From: Eurosta solidaginis
Lineage: Eukaryota > Arthropoda > Insecta > Diptera > Tephritidae
DNA length: 64,000 bases
Assembly: GCF_040869045.1 (NCBI RefSeq)
Contig: NC_090319.1
Span: 65,196,779 to 65,260,778, forward strand
Reading direction: 5' to 3'
Shown here: piece after piece, positions 21,403 to 33,929 of the stretch
Layout: each line of letters starts with the position of its first letter
Numbering within the stretch: the first letter of the stretch is position 1
Position numbers and translations under genes: made by a program
The notes under the pieces: model-generated
What the model was told of the DNA's origin: nothing
What the model saw: only the letters and a program-made list of their open reading frames with translations
The model's database searches: none

Positions 21403-22585
21403 ATATTTTTCTCTGCGGATTGTTTTGCGAATAATAATCTCTGCGTAATTTTTTTGGGACATCTACTGTTATTCAGTCGCAGCTTAAGTAACTTGCTCAT
21501 TGTATTGGTTCATAGCATAGAAGCGATTTGTTCCTGTGATGAGAGCTATGTTTGAGTCTGTGATTGGCAGCGGGAAATAAATGCTGTCACAGGCAATCAG
21601 TCACGAATATTCCTTGTAAACTGTCGCTGAAGTGTACTGTGATATTTAAGTAGCTGTGACAAAATCACAGGTACACGGTTATTTGCCAACTCTATTTCGA
21701 AGTAAAAAAGGCTTCATAAAAGGCAACTACTTATCGTGCGATTTCTTTAGTTCGAAGATTCTTGCAAGTAATCTAGGCCAAGCAGCTCGACACCATTGAT
21801 CTCTCAAATAAATCAATTATCAAACAATCTGTCTGTTTTGGAGAGTCTGATACGCTGGTGGTTACTGGGCTGCCGGTATACGAGCCCAAGTAACACACGA
21901 GAATGTAAAGTTAAACTCAGTTTAGCTCTTCACATTGATTATTTTAAAAGTAGCTGTAAACATAGCTAAAGTCGTTAACTGGTGCTAATTGACAAAATCA
22001 AGGGCTATCACATGGTTCTTCCCTTGGTCCACCCAACGTAGTAGGATAATTAGTGCATTCGATATTCAAATATCTACTTTCTGCGTTTTTTTTTTTCAAA
22101 TTTATTTGTAGTAGAGAAACCGACCTTAATCTGCAGTTTTTGTTAAGTTATTCCAATTGGTTCTTTGGACTGTTCGAGAAAAAAGTCCTGTCGACGATGC
22201 ATGGTCATGCCAACCGCTACGCCATGCTATGTCAATGCACGAAGAGGAAAGTATTCCTATCGACACCCATATTTGGAAACAGCTGTAAGGGAAGACCTCC
22301 GCCAAGAAGACTTGATATCTCTTTGTGTTCGCAATTGGTATCAGCTACGTTTTGAAATAGGGATAGTTAGCCTGACATTTTACGCATCTTCAAAATCTTC
22401 TAGACGTTTAAGCGCCAATTGATTGTGACGACAACATTTCTTCAGCTTTCTCCTTTCAATCAAACAAAGCCACCAACATAATGGCCCACAGTCATAGTTT
22501 ATGGCTCTAAATTAAGTCGAGCTTTTTGCAAATTGCAAAACTCTTTTATTTAAGTGTGAATATGCGCCAATAAAGCTAAATTTAT
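21403..22585. other. Intergenic stretch, nothing recognised
   Basis: No gene or RNA recognised. A GTTTAA-rich segment near 21905-21995 resembles one at 12600-12725. The open frames at 22053-22422 overlap each other and have no family likeness. Confidence 0.35.
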
Positions 22586-22586
22586 A

Positions 22587-25043
22587 ACAAGTAAGGAAGG
22601 CTAAGTTCGGGTGTAACCGAACATTACATACTTAGTTGAGAGCTGTGGAGACAAAGTAAGGGAAATCACCATGTTGTAAAAGGAACCTAGGGTAACCCTG
22701 GAATGTGTTTGTATGACATTGTATCAAATGGAAGGTATTAAAGAGTATTTTAAGAGAGAGTAGGCCATAGTTCTATGGGCGGACGCCATTTAGGGATATC
22801 GCCATAAAGGTGGACTAGGGCTGACTCTAGAATTTGTTTGAAAGGGTGTTAATGAGTATTTTAAAAGGGCGTGGGCTTGGTTCTATAGGTGGATGCCTTT
22901 TCGATATATCGCCATAAACGTCGACCAGGAGTGACTCTAGAATTTGTCTATACGATACGGGCATCAAATGAAAGGTATTAATGAGTATTTTAAGAGGGCG
23001 TGGGCCTTAGTTCTATATGTGGATGTCTTTTCGAGATATCGCCATAAACGTGGACCAGGGGTGACACTAGAATTTGTTTGTACGATATTGGTATCAAATG
23101 AAAGGTGTTAATGAGTATTTTAAAAGGGTGTGGGCCTTAGTTCTATAGGTGGGCGCCTTTTCGAGATATCGCCATAAAGGTGGACCAGGGGTGACACTAG
23201 AATTTGTTTGTACGATATGGGTATCAAATGAAAGGTGTTAATGAGTATTTTAAAAGGGCGTGGGTCTTAGTTCTATAGGTGGACGCCTTTTCGTGATATC
23301 GACATAAAGGTGGACCAGGGGTGACTCTAGAATTTGTTTGTACGATATGGGTATCAAATGAAAGGTGTTAATGAGTATTTTAAAAGGGCGTGGGTCTTAG
23401 TTCTATAGGTGGACGCCTTTTCGAGATATCGACATGAAGGTGGACCAGGGGTGACTAGAATTTGTTTGTACGATATGGGTATAAAATGAAAGGTGTTAAT
23501 GTGTATTTTAAAAAGGAGTGTTCCTTAGTTCTATATGTGGACGCCTTTTCGAGATATCGCCATAAACGTGGACCAGGGGTGACTCTAGAATGTGTTTGTA
23601 CGATATGGGTATCAAATTAAAGGTATTAGTGAGGGTTTTAAAAGGGAGTGGCCCTTAGTTGTATATGTGAAGGCGTTTTCGAGATATCTACCAAAATGTG
23701 GACCAGGGTGATCCAGAACATCATCTGTCGGGTACCGCTAATTTATTTATATATGTAATACCACGTACAGTATTCCTTCCAAGATTCCAAGGGCTTTTGA
23801 TTTCGCCCTGCAAAACTTTTTCATTTTCTTCTCTTTAATATGATAGGTGTCACACCCATTTTACCAAGTTTTTTTCTAAAGTTATATTTTGCGTCAATAG
23901 ACCAATACAATTACCATATTTCATTTCTTTTTTCGTATTTGGTATATAGCTATGGCATTTTTTTCATTTTTCGTAATTTTCGATATCGAAAAAGTGGGCG
24001 TGGTCATATTCGGATTTCGGCCATTTTTTACACCAATACAAGGTGAGTTCAGATAAGTACGTGAACTGGGTTTAGTAAAGATATATCGATTTTTGCTCAA
24101 GTTATCGTGTTAAAGGCCGAGCGGAAGGACAGACGGTCGACTGTGTATAAAAACTGGGCGTGGCTTCAACCGATTTCGCCCTTTTTCACAGAAAACAGTT
24201 ACCGTCCTAGGAGTTAAGCCTCTACCAAATTTCACAAGGATTGTTTAATTTTTGTTCGACTTGTGGCATTAAAAGCATCCTAGACAAATTAAATGAAAAA
24301 GGGCGGAGCCACGCCCATTTTGAAATTTTCTTTTATTTTTGTGTTTTGTTGCACCATATCATTACTGGAGTTGAATGTTGGCATAATTTACTTATATGCT
24401 GTAAAGATATTAACTTTTCTTTTAAAATTTGAATTTAAAAAAATTTTTTTTTAAAAAGTGGGCGTGGTCGTTCTCCGATTTTGCTAATTTTTATTTAGCA
24501 GACACAAAGTAATAAGAGTAACGTTCCTGCCAAATTTCATCATATTATCTTCAACGACTGCCAAATTACAGCTTGCAAAACTTCTAAATTACCTTCATTT
24601 AAAAGTATGCGGTGCCACGCCCATTGTCCCAAATTTTACTAGTTTTCTATTCTGCGTCATAAGTTCAATCCGCCTACCAAGTTTCATCGCTTTACCCGCC
24701 TTTGGTAATGAATTATCGCACTTTTTCGATTTTTCGAAATTTTCGATATCGAAAAAGTGGGCGTGGTTATAGTCCGATATCGTTCATTTTAAACAGTGAT
24801 CTGAGATGAGTGCCCAGAAACCTACATACCACATTTCATCAAGATACCTCAAAATTTACTCAAGTTATCGTGTTAACGGACAGAGGGACGGACGGACGGA
24901 CATGGCTCAATCAAATTTTTTTTCGATACTGATGATTTTGATATATGGAAGTCTATATCTATCTCGATTCCTTTATACCTGTACTACCAACCGTTATGCA
25001 ATCAAAGTTAATATACTCTGTGAGCTCTGCTCAACTGAGTATA
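22587..25043 (-). mobile_element. DINE-1/Helentron-like element, copy B
   Basis: Same family as copy A but reversed. The 3' end with the GTTCGG/CCGAAC hairpin is at about 22605-22622, and the 5' end (inverse TATACTCAGTTGAGCAGAGC) finishes at 25043. Order from the 5' end: GGAC/GTCC microsatellite at 24880-24902, GGGCGTGG boxes, then the minisatellite at 22690-23720. The open frame at 24806-25459 begins inside this element and runs across its end into the neighbouring non-LTR fragment; it is a chance fusion, not a gene. Confidence 0.82.
22690..23720 (-). repeat. ~130-bp minisatellite inside copy B
   Basis: About eight units. The landmark GGTGGACCAGGGGTGAC recurs near 23191, 23321 and 23451 (period 130), then 23579 after a 2-base contraction. 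The units at 23100-23450 are almost identical, while those at the edges are diverged, as expected of expansion in the middle of an array. Confidence 0.9.
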
Positions 25044-25059
25044 AAAAAATTGCAATAAA

Positions 25060-26050
25060 TTTATTTTCTGCCCGTTTTTTTATCAATAAATATGAAACTG
25101 TACCTACGGTTATGGTGGTCCCTTGCCTGAGCCATACTACACACATGTATACGGATGGTTTAAAATTAATGGAAGAGTTTCAGTCCGCTGTTTACTGTGT
25201 TGACCCAGAAATAAGTAGATCCTACAGGCTGCCAGATTACTGCAGTGTTTTTCAGGCGGGAATCAAAGCAGTGAAGAAAGCAGCAGAAATTCTGGAGGAA
25301 GCGAGCTTAAGCTGCAGCCGCGTCAATATATTTATTGATAGTCAGGCTGCGATTAAGGCAATAACCTCACAAAGTACTTCATCGAGAAGTGCTTTGGAAC
25401 GCAAAGAAGCTTTGGAAAAACTTCGCTCCATACACGTTTACCTAGGTTCCCGGTTATAAAGGTATAGCAGGTAACGAAAAGGCCGACGAGTTGGCAAAGG
25501 AGGGTGCAACACTCGCTGAGTCGACGATAGACGTCCCAATCGGTTTGAGAGAAATCAAAAGGAGTTGCATATGATCCAACAAACAGGAAGGGCGTTGACA
25601 AAAGCGCGAGGCCGCAAAATTTCTAAGATCAAGTGCAAAGCAAAAGTGGCTCATATCTCGGAAGAGAGAAGACTTATGCGCATACTGACTGGACACTGCC
25701 TTCTGGCGTCACATGCTTATAAGTTAAGCCTCGTCAGTAGCAGCAAGTGCAGGGAGTGTTAGCTGCAGGAAGAAACGTTTGAGCACGTTTGTATTCGTGT
25801 CCTGCGCATGCCAGGTGAAGGCTCCAGCTATTAGGGGCGGCAGAGTTGCCAGATCTCGCGGCAGCAATTAAGCTGGGTCCTAGAAGTTTGCTAATATTTG
25901 CCAAGAGGACGTAGTTATTCTATAACATATATTCTGGCACCTGATTCGGGTTCTTCCGTTTGGTCGTCAAACAAATTCTGGTAACAATATGCACATATTC
26001 ACTATATGTGAGATCTTTATTGACCGTCCAGTTCAAGCTAACCTTACTCA
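25060..26050 (+). mobile_element. Family-1 non-LTR element, RNase H domain and 3' end
   Basis: The plus strand encodes an RNase H domain. Visible motifs are YTDGLKLMEEFQSAVY (the DG of the first catalytic segment), YRLPDYCSVFQAGIKAV, then FIDSQAAIKAI (catalytic D) and, after a frameshift near 25450, GIAGNEKADELAKEGATLAE. It then passes into DVPIGLREIKRS, a GHCLLASHAYKL segment near 25700 and a CCHC-like KCREC near 25750. The 3' end lies near 26045. It sits immediately beside the 5' end of DINE-like copy B. Frameshifts and stops make it inactive. Confidence 0.75.
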
Positions 26051-28645
26051 CGGCTATCGTAAGATGATCAAATATTAGGAGGCTAAAAAGAACGAACGAT
26101 TCTAAAAAAATCAATTCTTCATATCTCTAAAAATACATCCATTTCAAGTCCTTGTACTCGTAGCAATTAAGGTGCTTCCCGTAGGATTCGCGGAATGTTA
26201 TCGATGTTAAAAGTTGTTTGCTGTATATTGAGCCGGTACATTCTGGAAATCAGCACATTTATAGTACTAACCCAACAATGGGAACAATTGATATGACCAC
26301 GTTGAATATAGAACAAATGACTGGACGACGAAAAAGGAGAGTTGAAGAGCGGGGGAAGAAGAGTGAGAGATAAAAACTCCTTAAAATGCATGCAGATATA
26401 CCAAAGTTATTGCGGAGCAACGTCTGCACGTATTGCTTCTGTGAAATATACCTGCAGGTTCGTTGCTTAAGTCTTTTGTTATGAAGTGAAAAGCTAAAGG
26501 GTTATTGGAGACGCTTTGTAACATTTGGCCCTGAAACTGCATCTGCTATTGGGTAAGCAATACAATTTGACAAATAAAGGCTATTAGCTCCAAAATTTTT
26601 TTATTTAGTAGCTCAAAAATATTGAAAACAACTAGACCGGGCGCTTAAACGCACACAAAAGTGTATGCGAGTGTGATTGACATGTGGGTGTAAAGCGAAA
26701 TATGTAAATTTTGCATTTTATTAACTTTCGAGGTTTCTTTAGTAATAAAAAATTATGTAAGCCAAGTGTTACGCCTGAGTCAACAATTGGGGCCTTGTTG
26801 CATTTAAGGCAGTAGTAAGAGTAGGTAGGAGTAAAGCAAAAAAAAAAAAAAGTATAAGAAAAGTAAATGCGTCCGGAGACGCTACTTACCAACACATATG
26901 AACAGTAAATTTGTTGTGACAAAACGCATTTTGTCTAAAGCTTCAGCTGGGTTTTAAAAGATGCCGTTTTGTGCAATTTTAACAGTTGCTTGGCGCTCCT
27001 ACAAGTTGTTCAATTTTTTTGATGGTATTTTTTTTTGTTTTGTGTTTTTTTTTTTTTTGTAAAATATTTTCACTATTACTCAATAGTGAATAGAGTTAGA
27101 GTATTAAACGACAAATGAAAATGTTGTTTTGCAGGAAGCGATTTGTGAGATTTTTGCACTTTTTTGCTTTGAAAATCCACAACACTAAATTAGCCAGCTG
27201 TTGTTGGGTACTTCCAAGCAGCAAATTTTTTTTTTTTTTTTTTGCAAACCGGCTGACCAATAAAGCAAAATTCAATGTGGTAATTTTAGATAAAAGCTTA
27301 ACTGCTTAGTTTGTAGTTTGTTGATTTTTTAAGCTGGTCATGTGCATATGTGTGTGTAATGAATGTACGAGGTCTTCATTTTGGCCTTCATTGGATGCGC
27401 GTTTGAGTCGATTTGTTTGTTGTTGACAATGAAAATGAAAGTGATTTGCTGCTAAATTTAACTTGGTTGATTATTTTAAGCACTTAAACTGTGATTTCTA
27501 TTATTTGTGTTTTTTTCGAATTTGGTATAATTTATAACGAGCTTGTTTGCTTAATAATTTTGCAGCTTTTTTGTTTGTTCACTTATTTTACTTTGTTTAT
27601 TTATTTGATGCAATAATCTATGGATCAACCAATGTTGTTGCTATTTTCTTTGCAATTAGCCAATTTAAAAGTCAAATAAACTTTTAAGTTTATTATAATT
27701 TCGCGCTTAGTTTTTAGTTTTACTTGTTGTTGTAAAAACTCAAACAAAAAAAAATCATAAAAAATTTAACGCACTTGTATAAGCAACTATTATTTTCACC
27801 AGCTTTATATTACCATAAAGCAAGCATAATAATCACAACAACTAAAATTCCTTTTTTTTTAACTACTTTAACTACACCGTCAACATTTTTTATAATTTGG
27901 CCGCATATTTCACGTTATATTTTTTGTTGTTGTAAATTCCAAGCTATATTTAACCATCAAAAATTCATTAACAAACACAATGCAGTTTATCGAAATTTAA
28001 ATTTTTTTATTTGCATACACAATCTATAAAAACAAAATATTAGACGTGCTGTATCTCATTTAAATATTTATCGATTTTAATTTTTTTTTGAAAATTTTTT
28101 GTTTCAATTTCATATTTAGCGCACCATACTCGAACCCCTACCGTTGTCGCCTGTTGCACATTACCAACTGAATTTTACGGCAAAATTATTTTGAATTTTG
28201 TCGTTGCCGCTTTGTTGGTTGCGATCTATGTATTCACAGTTGTTATTGTATAAGCTCAGCTTGCGCATGTGCACATGTGACGCTGACTTATGGCGTTAAG
28301 CTTTTGCGCAGGCGCAATGGTTAGCTTCGCCTTTTTGCTGTTTCCAACTGTTTATAAGCTTCGAAATAACTGCTAACGCCACCATTCGGTTATTTATTGT
28401 TTCTGGTAAAAATTTGACTGCGTTTATGACTTTAAATTGGGTTTTATGCTTTTACAGCTTATAGCGAAGCATTATTCGTTAAACTTAGGCTCACGAAGTG
28501 TTCGAGAAATCAATCAAATGCATTTCTCAATGCACTTTTGTGTTATTTGTTAAACCAGCAGAGCTGGCAGATTTCGTTTTACGCGAATTTTGGCATTCTT
28601 GTATTTACAAATTTTCCACACTTCCATCTCTTATTCGTTCCTCGA
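26051..28645. other. AT-rich stretch with homopolymer runs
   Basis: No repeat family or coding exon recognised. Poly-T/poly-A runs occur at about 26838-26851, 27028-27060 and 27225-27243. The base composition and the absence of transposon signatures would fit introns or untranslated sequence of an unseen host gene, but nothing proves it. Confidence 0.35.
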
Positions 28646-28649
28646 ATTC

Positions 28650-29425
28650 TTTTCCACCATTTCTCACCCAGTCTCCTTTTCCACCACCTTTTTTCCACCA
28701 TTATCACTTACATATCTGCTTTCCCTCTACCCTCTCTCATTGCCAATAACACTACTACCATCATTCCAGTACCAATACCATTCTCAGAACTTCCGCCACT
28801 ACCTCTACCATCATAAATTCCATTACCACCACCATTACTACTTCCAAGTAATTATTGCTTCTCTTACAAGTATCGCTATCACTACCACTACCATTATCAC
28901 AACTCTAACACTACCACCACCACTGCTCCTACCATACTCCCTGTCTCTACCACAACCTATACTATTCCCACTACTATTATTACTGCTACTACCACTACTG
29001 TTTCCACCACTACTGCTAAAACCACCACCACCACCACACACATTGTCACTACCTCTACCACAACCACCGCCGCTATGACTGCCCTTACCTTCCACCGCTA
29101 CCATTGCCACAACCAGTTCCACTACCACTATCACTACAACCTCTACTATCACTGTGACTGCCACTACCATTACCACCGCCACTACCACAACTACTACCAC
29201 TACCTCTACCTCTACCATTAGCACAACGCAACCACTAAAGTTGCCCACGCCATTTCTACCAGCATTACCACTAACGGTACCGTTTCCACTATCATTACCT
29301 TACCACTGCCAGAGCCACTATCACCACCACTGCCATTACCATACCCATTGTCAATACAACTTTACCTACAACTACCACCACCACTACCACTTCTACTACT
29401 ACCTTTAACAGCACAACTACCACTT
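28650..29425. repeat. Compound trinucleotide microsatellite (ACC/ACT/ATT type)
   Basis: Almost 0.8 kb of imperfect CCA/CTA/CAT/ACT triplets (for example ACCACTACCATTACC). Because the period is three, long open frames of T/I/L/P (plus) and V/G/S (minus) appear in several phases. None has codon-level conservation evidence, so I do not call genes here. Confidence 0.85.
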
Positions 29426-29559
29426 AATGACTTAAGTACTTCACGCATGATATAATCATTTCTATAGAACTTCAAAGTGGACTCCATTTGAGCGAATGGC
29501 CCCAAGCGGGATATATCCCTAGACCTTTGAAAGTGAACAAATTTGTCTTCATTGGCATA

Positions 29560-31107
29560 TTGTTACAGGGGATTTTTTTTGAGGCTCTAGAAATATTGTG
29601 TAATGCTTTATCAGAATAGCGGCGTGGCACCGCCCATAAAAAAGAAAAGTCTTCCCATTTCCTCTTACAATAAAACTTGGTAAGTGAAATATCATTGATA
29701 CAAAACTTTTTTTCGGTAAGATATAACTTATAAGCCTACTCTACGACCCTTTTTAACATCTTTTATATAACCGTGGGTGTGGTCTTTAACCAATCCCGTC
29801 CAGTTTTACTAGAAATATTTCCTGCTATAAGGAAAATATATTGTAATGAATTTAGGGAAATCCTGATTATTATTGCACCTTCTGCTAACGTTCGAATCAC
29901 CAAACTGTTGAATAAATCATTCCAATATTCAGTATTGCAAATTGGTCTTTATTCAGATTACTTTGGGGGTACTTCTAATTAGACTACACTTCATAACTAA
30001 TAGCATGCTTAAATCAAAAATGATTAGTCATTCGTAAGCTTGCGCTGCTTTTATATTCTCTGTTACCTGATCTGCATATTTCTCCAAAGGTCTAGACGTT
30101 GCACCTTCTAGAATTGTTGTATCTTCTGCTTGGTAATTTCAGTTATATGCGCATGTATGTGTGAGTAACTACTTCGGCTTATGACTACATGGGTGTGTGT
30201 GAGATGAGCTATCTCTTCGTCGCCTTCTACATAAAAGTGTCTGCTTTACTGTTGTTGTGCATTTATTTAGTAGCAGCTTAGTGATGCTAATATTCGTCAA
30301 AATATGCACCCAATCTTATTACGATCCGTTAATTTTTCTTCAAGTTATGCTTCCGAAACATAGAAAATTGGGTGGCATAAAAGGGGCGGTGCCATGCTCA
30401 TTTTCAAAAATTTTATTTTTTTCCTATTTCTTGTTATAATTCCACTTGCAAAATGCAACACCATTGGTATAAAGCTCTTTTTGCAAAGATATAATTTATT
30501 TTATTCGTACACGACACTTTTAAAAATATTTTAAATAAAAGTGGGGGTGGTTCTTAGTCGATTTTCATCATCTTCTCTTAGTATATATTATTTATCAAGG
30601 ATAGTTTCTCTACCAAATTTCAATGTGATATCTTTAACAGCCTTTTACTTACGGCTTGTTAAACTTCCAAATATTCTTATAAATGTGAGTGTTGCCAACC
30701 CTATATTCCAAAATTTTTTGAAACTTGTATTTTGTGTCATAAAACCAATTCACATACCAAATTTCATTAGCTTAGCGGTATTCGTTTTTGAATTATCTCA
30801 CTTTTTCATTTCTATAAATTTTCCAATTCGAAGAAGTGGGCGTGCTTATCGTCCAATTTCGCTGATTTTCAATACCAATCTATTCTGGGTCCAGATAAGC
30901 CCATTTGATGAAGTTATCTCAATATTTGCTCAAGTTATCGTGTTATGTACGGATTGACGGACGGACGCACATGGCTTCATTTTCGATATAGATGATTTTG
31001 ATATATGGAAGTCTATATCTATCTAGATTCCTTTATACCTCTACAACGAACCGTTATCCAATCAAAGTTAATATGCTCTGTGTGCAAAGCACGCTGAGTA
31101 TATAAGA
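29560..31107 (-). mobile_element. Diverged DINE-like element, copy E, interrupted by LTR
   Basis: Older relative of copies A-D on the minus strand. The 5' end at 31060-31105 reads (plus strand) GCTCTGTGTGCAAAGCACGC then TGAGTATATAA. Upstream are CGGACGGACGCACATGGC at 30958 (the microsatellite block), GATATATGGAAGTCTATATC at 30998, and GTGGGCG boxes near 30834. It lacks the minisatellite and the 3' hairpin, so it is truncated at about 29560. An LTR fragment lies inside it at 29872-30293. Confidence 0.65.
29872..30293 (-). mobile_element. LTR fragment, same family as solo LTR at 48.6 kb
   Basis: The reverse complement aligns with the LTR at 48600-49111: shared blocks include TGTAGAAGGCGACGAAGAGA, CGAAGTAGTTACTCACACAT and the ATTGGTTGTGAAG-like end region. 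It is missing both termini. It interrupts DINE-like copy E and is therefore younger than that copy. Confidence 0.7.
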
Positions 31108-31120
31108 AACCCAAGACATA

Positions 31121-31775
31121 TTGTTGTTGTTGTGCTAACAGTGCTTCGCCCCATTCAATGCGCACGACCACTCAAAAATTGTCATCAAAACCCTCTAACG
31201 GGAGTACAAGGAAACTGGCTGTTTCAACAGGGGCGGACCATAGGGAGCTTGGTGTTAGAGCCGTAGGTTACACATTACAAATGAAAGGATGGTTGATGTC
31301 ATCGCATGCAGGAAATACATTACGTATGTCGTGGTTGATTGTGAACAAGTATGAGTTTAACTTGTTACAGCCAGGGTGACTCGTGTCTCCCTTGGTAGTG
31401 CTGCTTTCTTCTTCTGCAAGGGTAGGATATTGCATATTAATAACAGGGTTCACCGTGCGCGTCCTGGCAAAAGCGTTAAGCGATTCTGTGTAAATTTTGC
31501 TTAGAGCTTGCTTATGCTTGTCTGGATCAAGCGGTTGTGTTGGCAGGTGCCGGATCTCGTCAATGTGCTTTAGTAGAGGTTCCCTTAATCTCCGTGGAGG
31601 CGATGCTGGATCAAGCAGTTTTTTGCTATGATGACCTAGTTTATGAAAATTTAGCAAAAACTGCAGGATTTCGTTGTGCTCTTTAATTTTGAGCTATTTG
31701 GCCTCACTATGTATGTGGTGTTCGGGGGTCATAAGGAGACATTCAGTTTCTCTTGTTGGCTCCAAAAATCTAATT
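31121..31775 (-). mobile_element. 5'-truncated Jockey-type retroelement
   Basis: The minus-strand frame 31657-31268 encodes the C-terminal part of a Jockey-type ORF2 (PPRRLREPLLKHIDEIRHL, then NKLNSYLFTINHDIRNVFPA ending HPFICNV). It matches the ORF at 52950-53480, where the zinc-binding CPAC...HLFNC is better preserved. The 3' end has the tail (CAACAA)n at 31121-31133. Stops occur upstream and the copy is cut at about 31775. It abuts the 5' end of DINE-like copy E. Confidence 0.8.
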
Positions 31776-31842
31776 CTCTTCACAGAAAGCGAGAGCAATT
31801 TTTATACACAAACTGATAAATTGCCAAAGAGCAGTCATTAGC

Positions 31843-32205
31843 TATCATTCGGTGGCAAAATCTTGAGCCAGATAAATAATTTTGCATGTAAATGCAACAA
31901 CAACGATTTGAGTCAGATAAATCCAGATAGAAGTCTGGTTCAATTTGTGAGCCAGATAATTTGTTAATTACTTCTTTTTAGGTTGGCAACGCGGCCTTTA
32001 ATAAACCTACTTTTTCAAAAATAGATGTCGCTGCTTAGCCTTTCGCCGTAAGAGTTAAATGAAAAACAGCGGCGACATCTACCTATAATTTCACGTGTTC
32101 GAAAATTTCGTGACATCTGCGTCTCAAGTCTCTCAATGATCCAGAGCATTCCCGTGAGAATTGAGCGTGAGCCGGAGCTGTAAAACTCACTGAAAGACGG
32201 CAATT
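31843..32205 (+). repeat. Unclassified dispersed repeat X, copy 1
   Basis: A 363-base sequence whose reverse complement recurs at 35851-36216. It contains an internal inverted repeat, AGATGTCGCTGCT against AGCGGCGACATCT (about 32022-32080), and repeated GAGCCAGATAA motifs. No coding potential or TSD recognised. Confidence 0.7.
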
Positions 32206-32249
32206 GTGTTTCACGTGCTATTATGTGTTTCATATTTTGTATGTATATA

Positions 32250-32682
32250 AGGCTGGGTCGATTTGTATGGACGAAAGTTAACCGATATCGCGCCATCGAT
32301 TTTTCGATAGGATTTGGGCTCAGGAAAAAAAGTTCTACTACGCATACCCAAAAAATAATTTTCGAGCCTGCGTAATGTAACAGTTTTTTGAAAAAATATA
32401 AAATAAATATTTTATTTTTTCAAAAAACTGTTATCGCCAATGTTTTTAGCGGATATTTTTGGGTCGGACAGGGTATACATGAAAATTTTACAATCAAATG
32501 ACATTTTTTTAGTAGGTCATGAAAAAAACTTTAAAAATCAAATTCGAAAAAATTAAAAAAAAATGAAATTTCGCACGCTCGAAAATTATTTTTTTGGGTA
32601 TAAGTAGGTGAACTTTTTTCCTGAGCCCAAATCCTATCGAAAACTCGATGGCGCGATATCGGTTAATAAATCGACCCAGTCT
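32250..32682. mobile_element. MITE with ~120-bp terminal inverted repeats (family Y)
   Basis: The ends GGCTGGGTCGATTTGTATGG and, inverted, GACTGGGTCGATTTATT open long inverted repeats. Both arms contain CCGATATCGCGCCATCGA, a GATAGGATTTGGGCTCAGGA block and a TTTTCGAGC.TGCG block. Inside is a second, perfect 21-base inverted repeat (32378-32398 and 32413-32433). Almost the whole element can fold on itself. No transposase is encoded. Confidence 0.8.
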
Positions 32683-33409
32683 AATGTATATATATTTATA
32701 CACACAAAGCTATATAGTAGCAATTTGCTACACCACTTTTCCCTTATGGCACACGGTCTTTTCGTGTCAGTTTATACTCTCACTTTTGTTACAAATTTTT
32801 TTCGTATTCTTTATTAACATTTTAAGATCACACATTTGCGCTTCTGTAAGTTCTCTTTTGCCAATGATGCGTTGAAGCAATGTGGGCGTGTAAAATTGTT
32901 AAATACATAGATACAATATAGTATAATATCTTTGTATATTTACCTTTAGGGTTTTACTGGCTTGAGTTTGTGCATTGAATATATCTTTCAATAGAATATG
33001 GTGGGAATATAATACTAGACATAATATACTACATTTTATTGTATTATTCAAAACTTTCTGTTGCATGTCATATTTGTTAATTACGGTAATAGATTTGGCG
33101 TGAACTACCTTCGCCTGCTGCACTTAAACATTTTCACGGTCATTAGTAGGTGACATCTATTGTTTGGTACAATTAGGTGGTAAAAAATAAGCTTATAAGC
33201 TCAACATATGTATGTATGCATGTATGTATATTTGCTCGTTTTATTTACTTTATCACGCATGCGCACACACACATGTTCAGTATGAATGCAATTTGTTTAA
33301 CTTAGGCGATAATAGTGCTTTGTTTTTCGAAATAGAATTCCCAATATATTGGAAAACCCATTTGTATTTCTTAGTAAACAAATATATAAAAGTATGTATG
33401 TATGTACAT

Positions 33410-33588
33410 TAGGGTGGGTCGATTTGTATGGACGAAAGTTAACCGATATCGCGCCATCGATTTTTCGATAGGATTTGGGCTAAGAAAAATAATTCCACTA
33501 CGCATACCCAAAAAAATAATTTTCGAGCCTGCGAAATTTCATTTTTTTTACTTTTTTTCGACTTTGATTTTTGAGGTTTTTCGATTAT
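33410..33588 (+). mobile_element. Partial MITE of family Y
   Basis: Begins TTAGGGTGGGTCGATTTGTA and follows the left arm of the element at 32250 almost base for base through the CGAGCCTGCG block. It then enters a short T-rich core and ends where a SINE fragment starts at 33589. The right arm is missing. Confidence 0.75.
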
Positions 33589-33770
33589 ATTTCTGCCAAA
33601 AGCTTCTCAGTAAAAACTCATATGCCTTCCGGCTCCATTGGGTGGCTGCATAAAAAATGTAGGTCTCGAACCGTCAGTTTGTAGGGAAAATTAAAGACTA
33701 GCACGAAGCAGTTTGAAAGAGGAGTTCGGTTTAAATCTTATCGGATGTAAATCGCCCCAAAATATGTTTT
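33589..33770 (+). mobile_element. 3' half of tRNA-derived SINE
   Basis: Matches the 3' body of the SINE at 7811-8166: TTCTGCCAAAAGCTTCTCAG, AAAACTCATATG, GTAGGTCTCG and the AGAGGAGTTCGG...TCGGA block ending in CGCCCC. The tRNA-like head is absent. Confidence 0.7.
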
Positions 33771-33929
33771 TCTTATATTCGCACTAAACCTCTCACACTC
33801 TCATTCCGTATTCAGCCTTGAACCAGACGCGAGATTTAAACAAATAACAAACAAAAACTTAGAACTTTTTAGCGAATAAGGCAGACAACGACCTTGAAAG
33901 TTTCATCCGCAAAGTCTAATACATAAAAG

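Noticed and set aside
24806..25459. 217-residue open frame, longest in its region
   Set aside because: It starts inside DINE-like copy B and crosses the element end into a separate RNase H fragment. The junction is not a protein seen elsewhere.
28838..29248. Val/Gly/Ser-rich and Thr-rich frames on both strands
   Set aside because: Products of the trinucleotide microsatellite.
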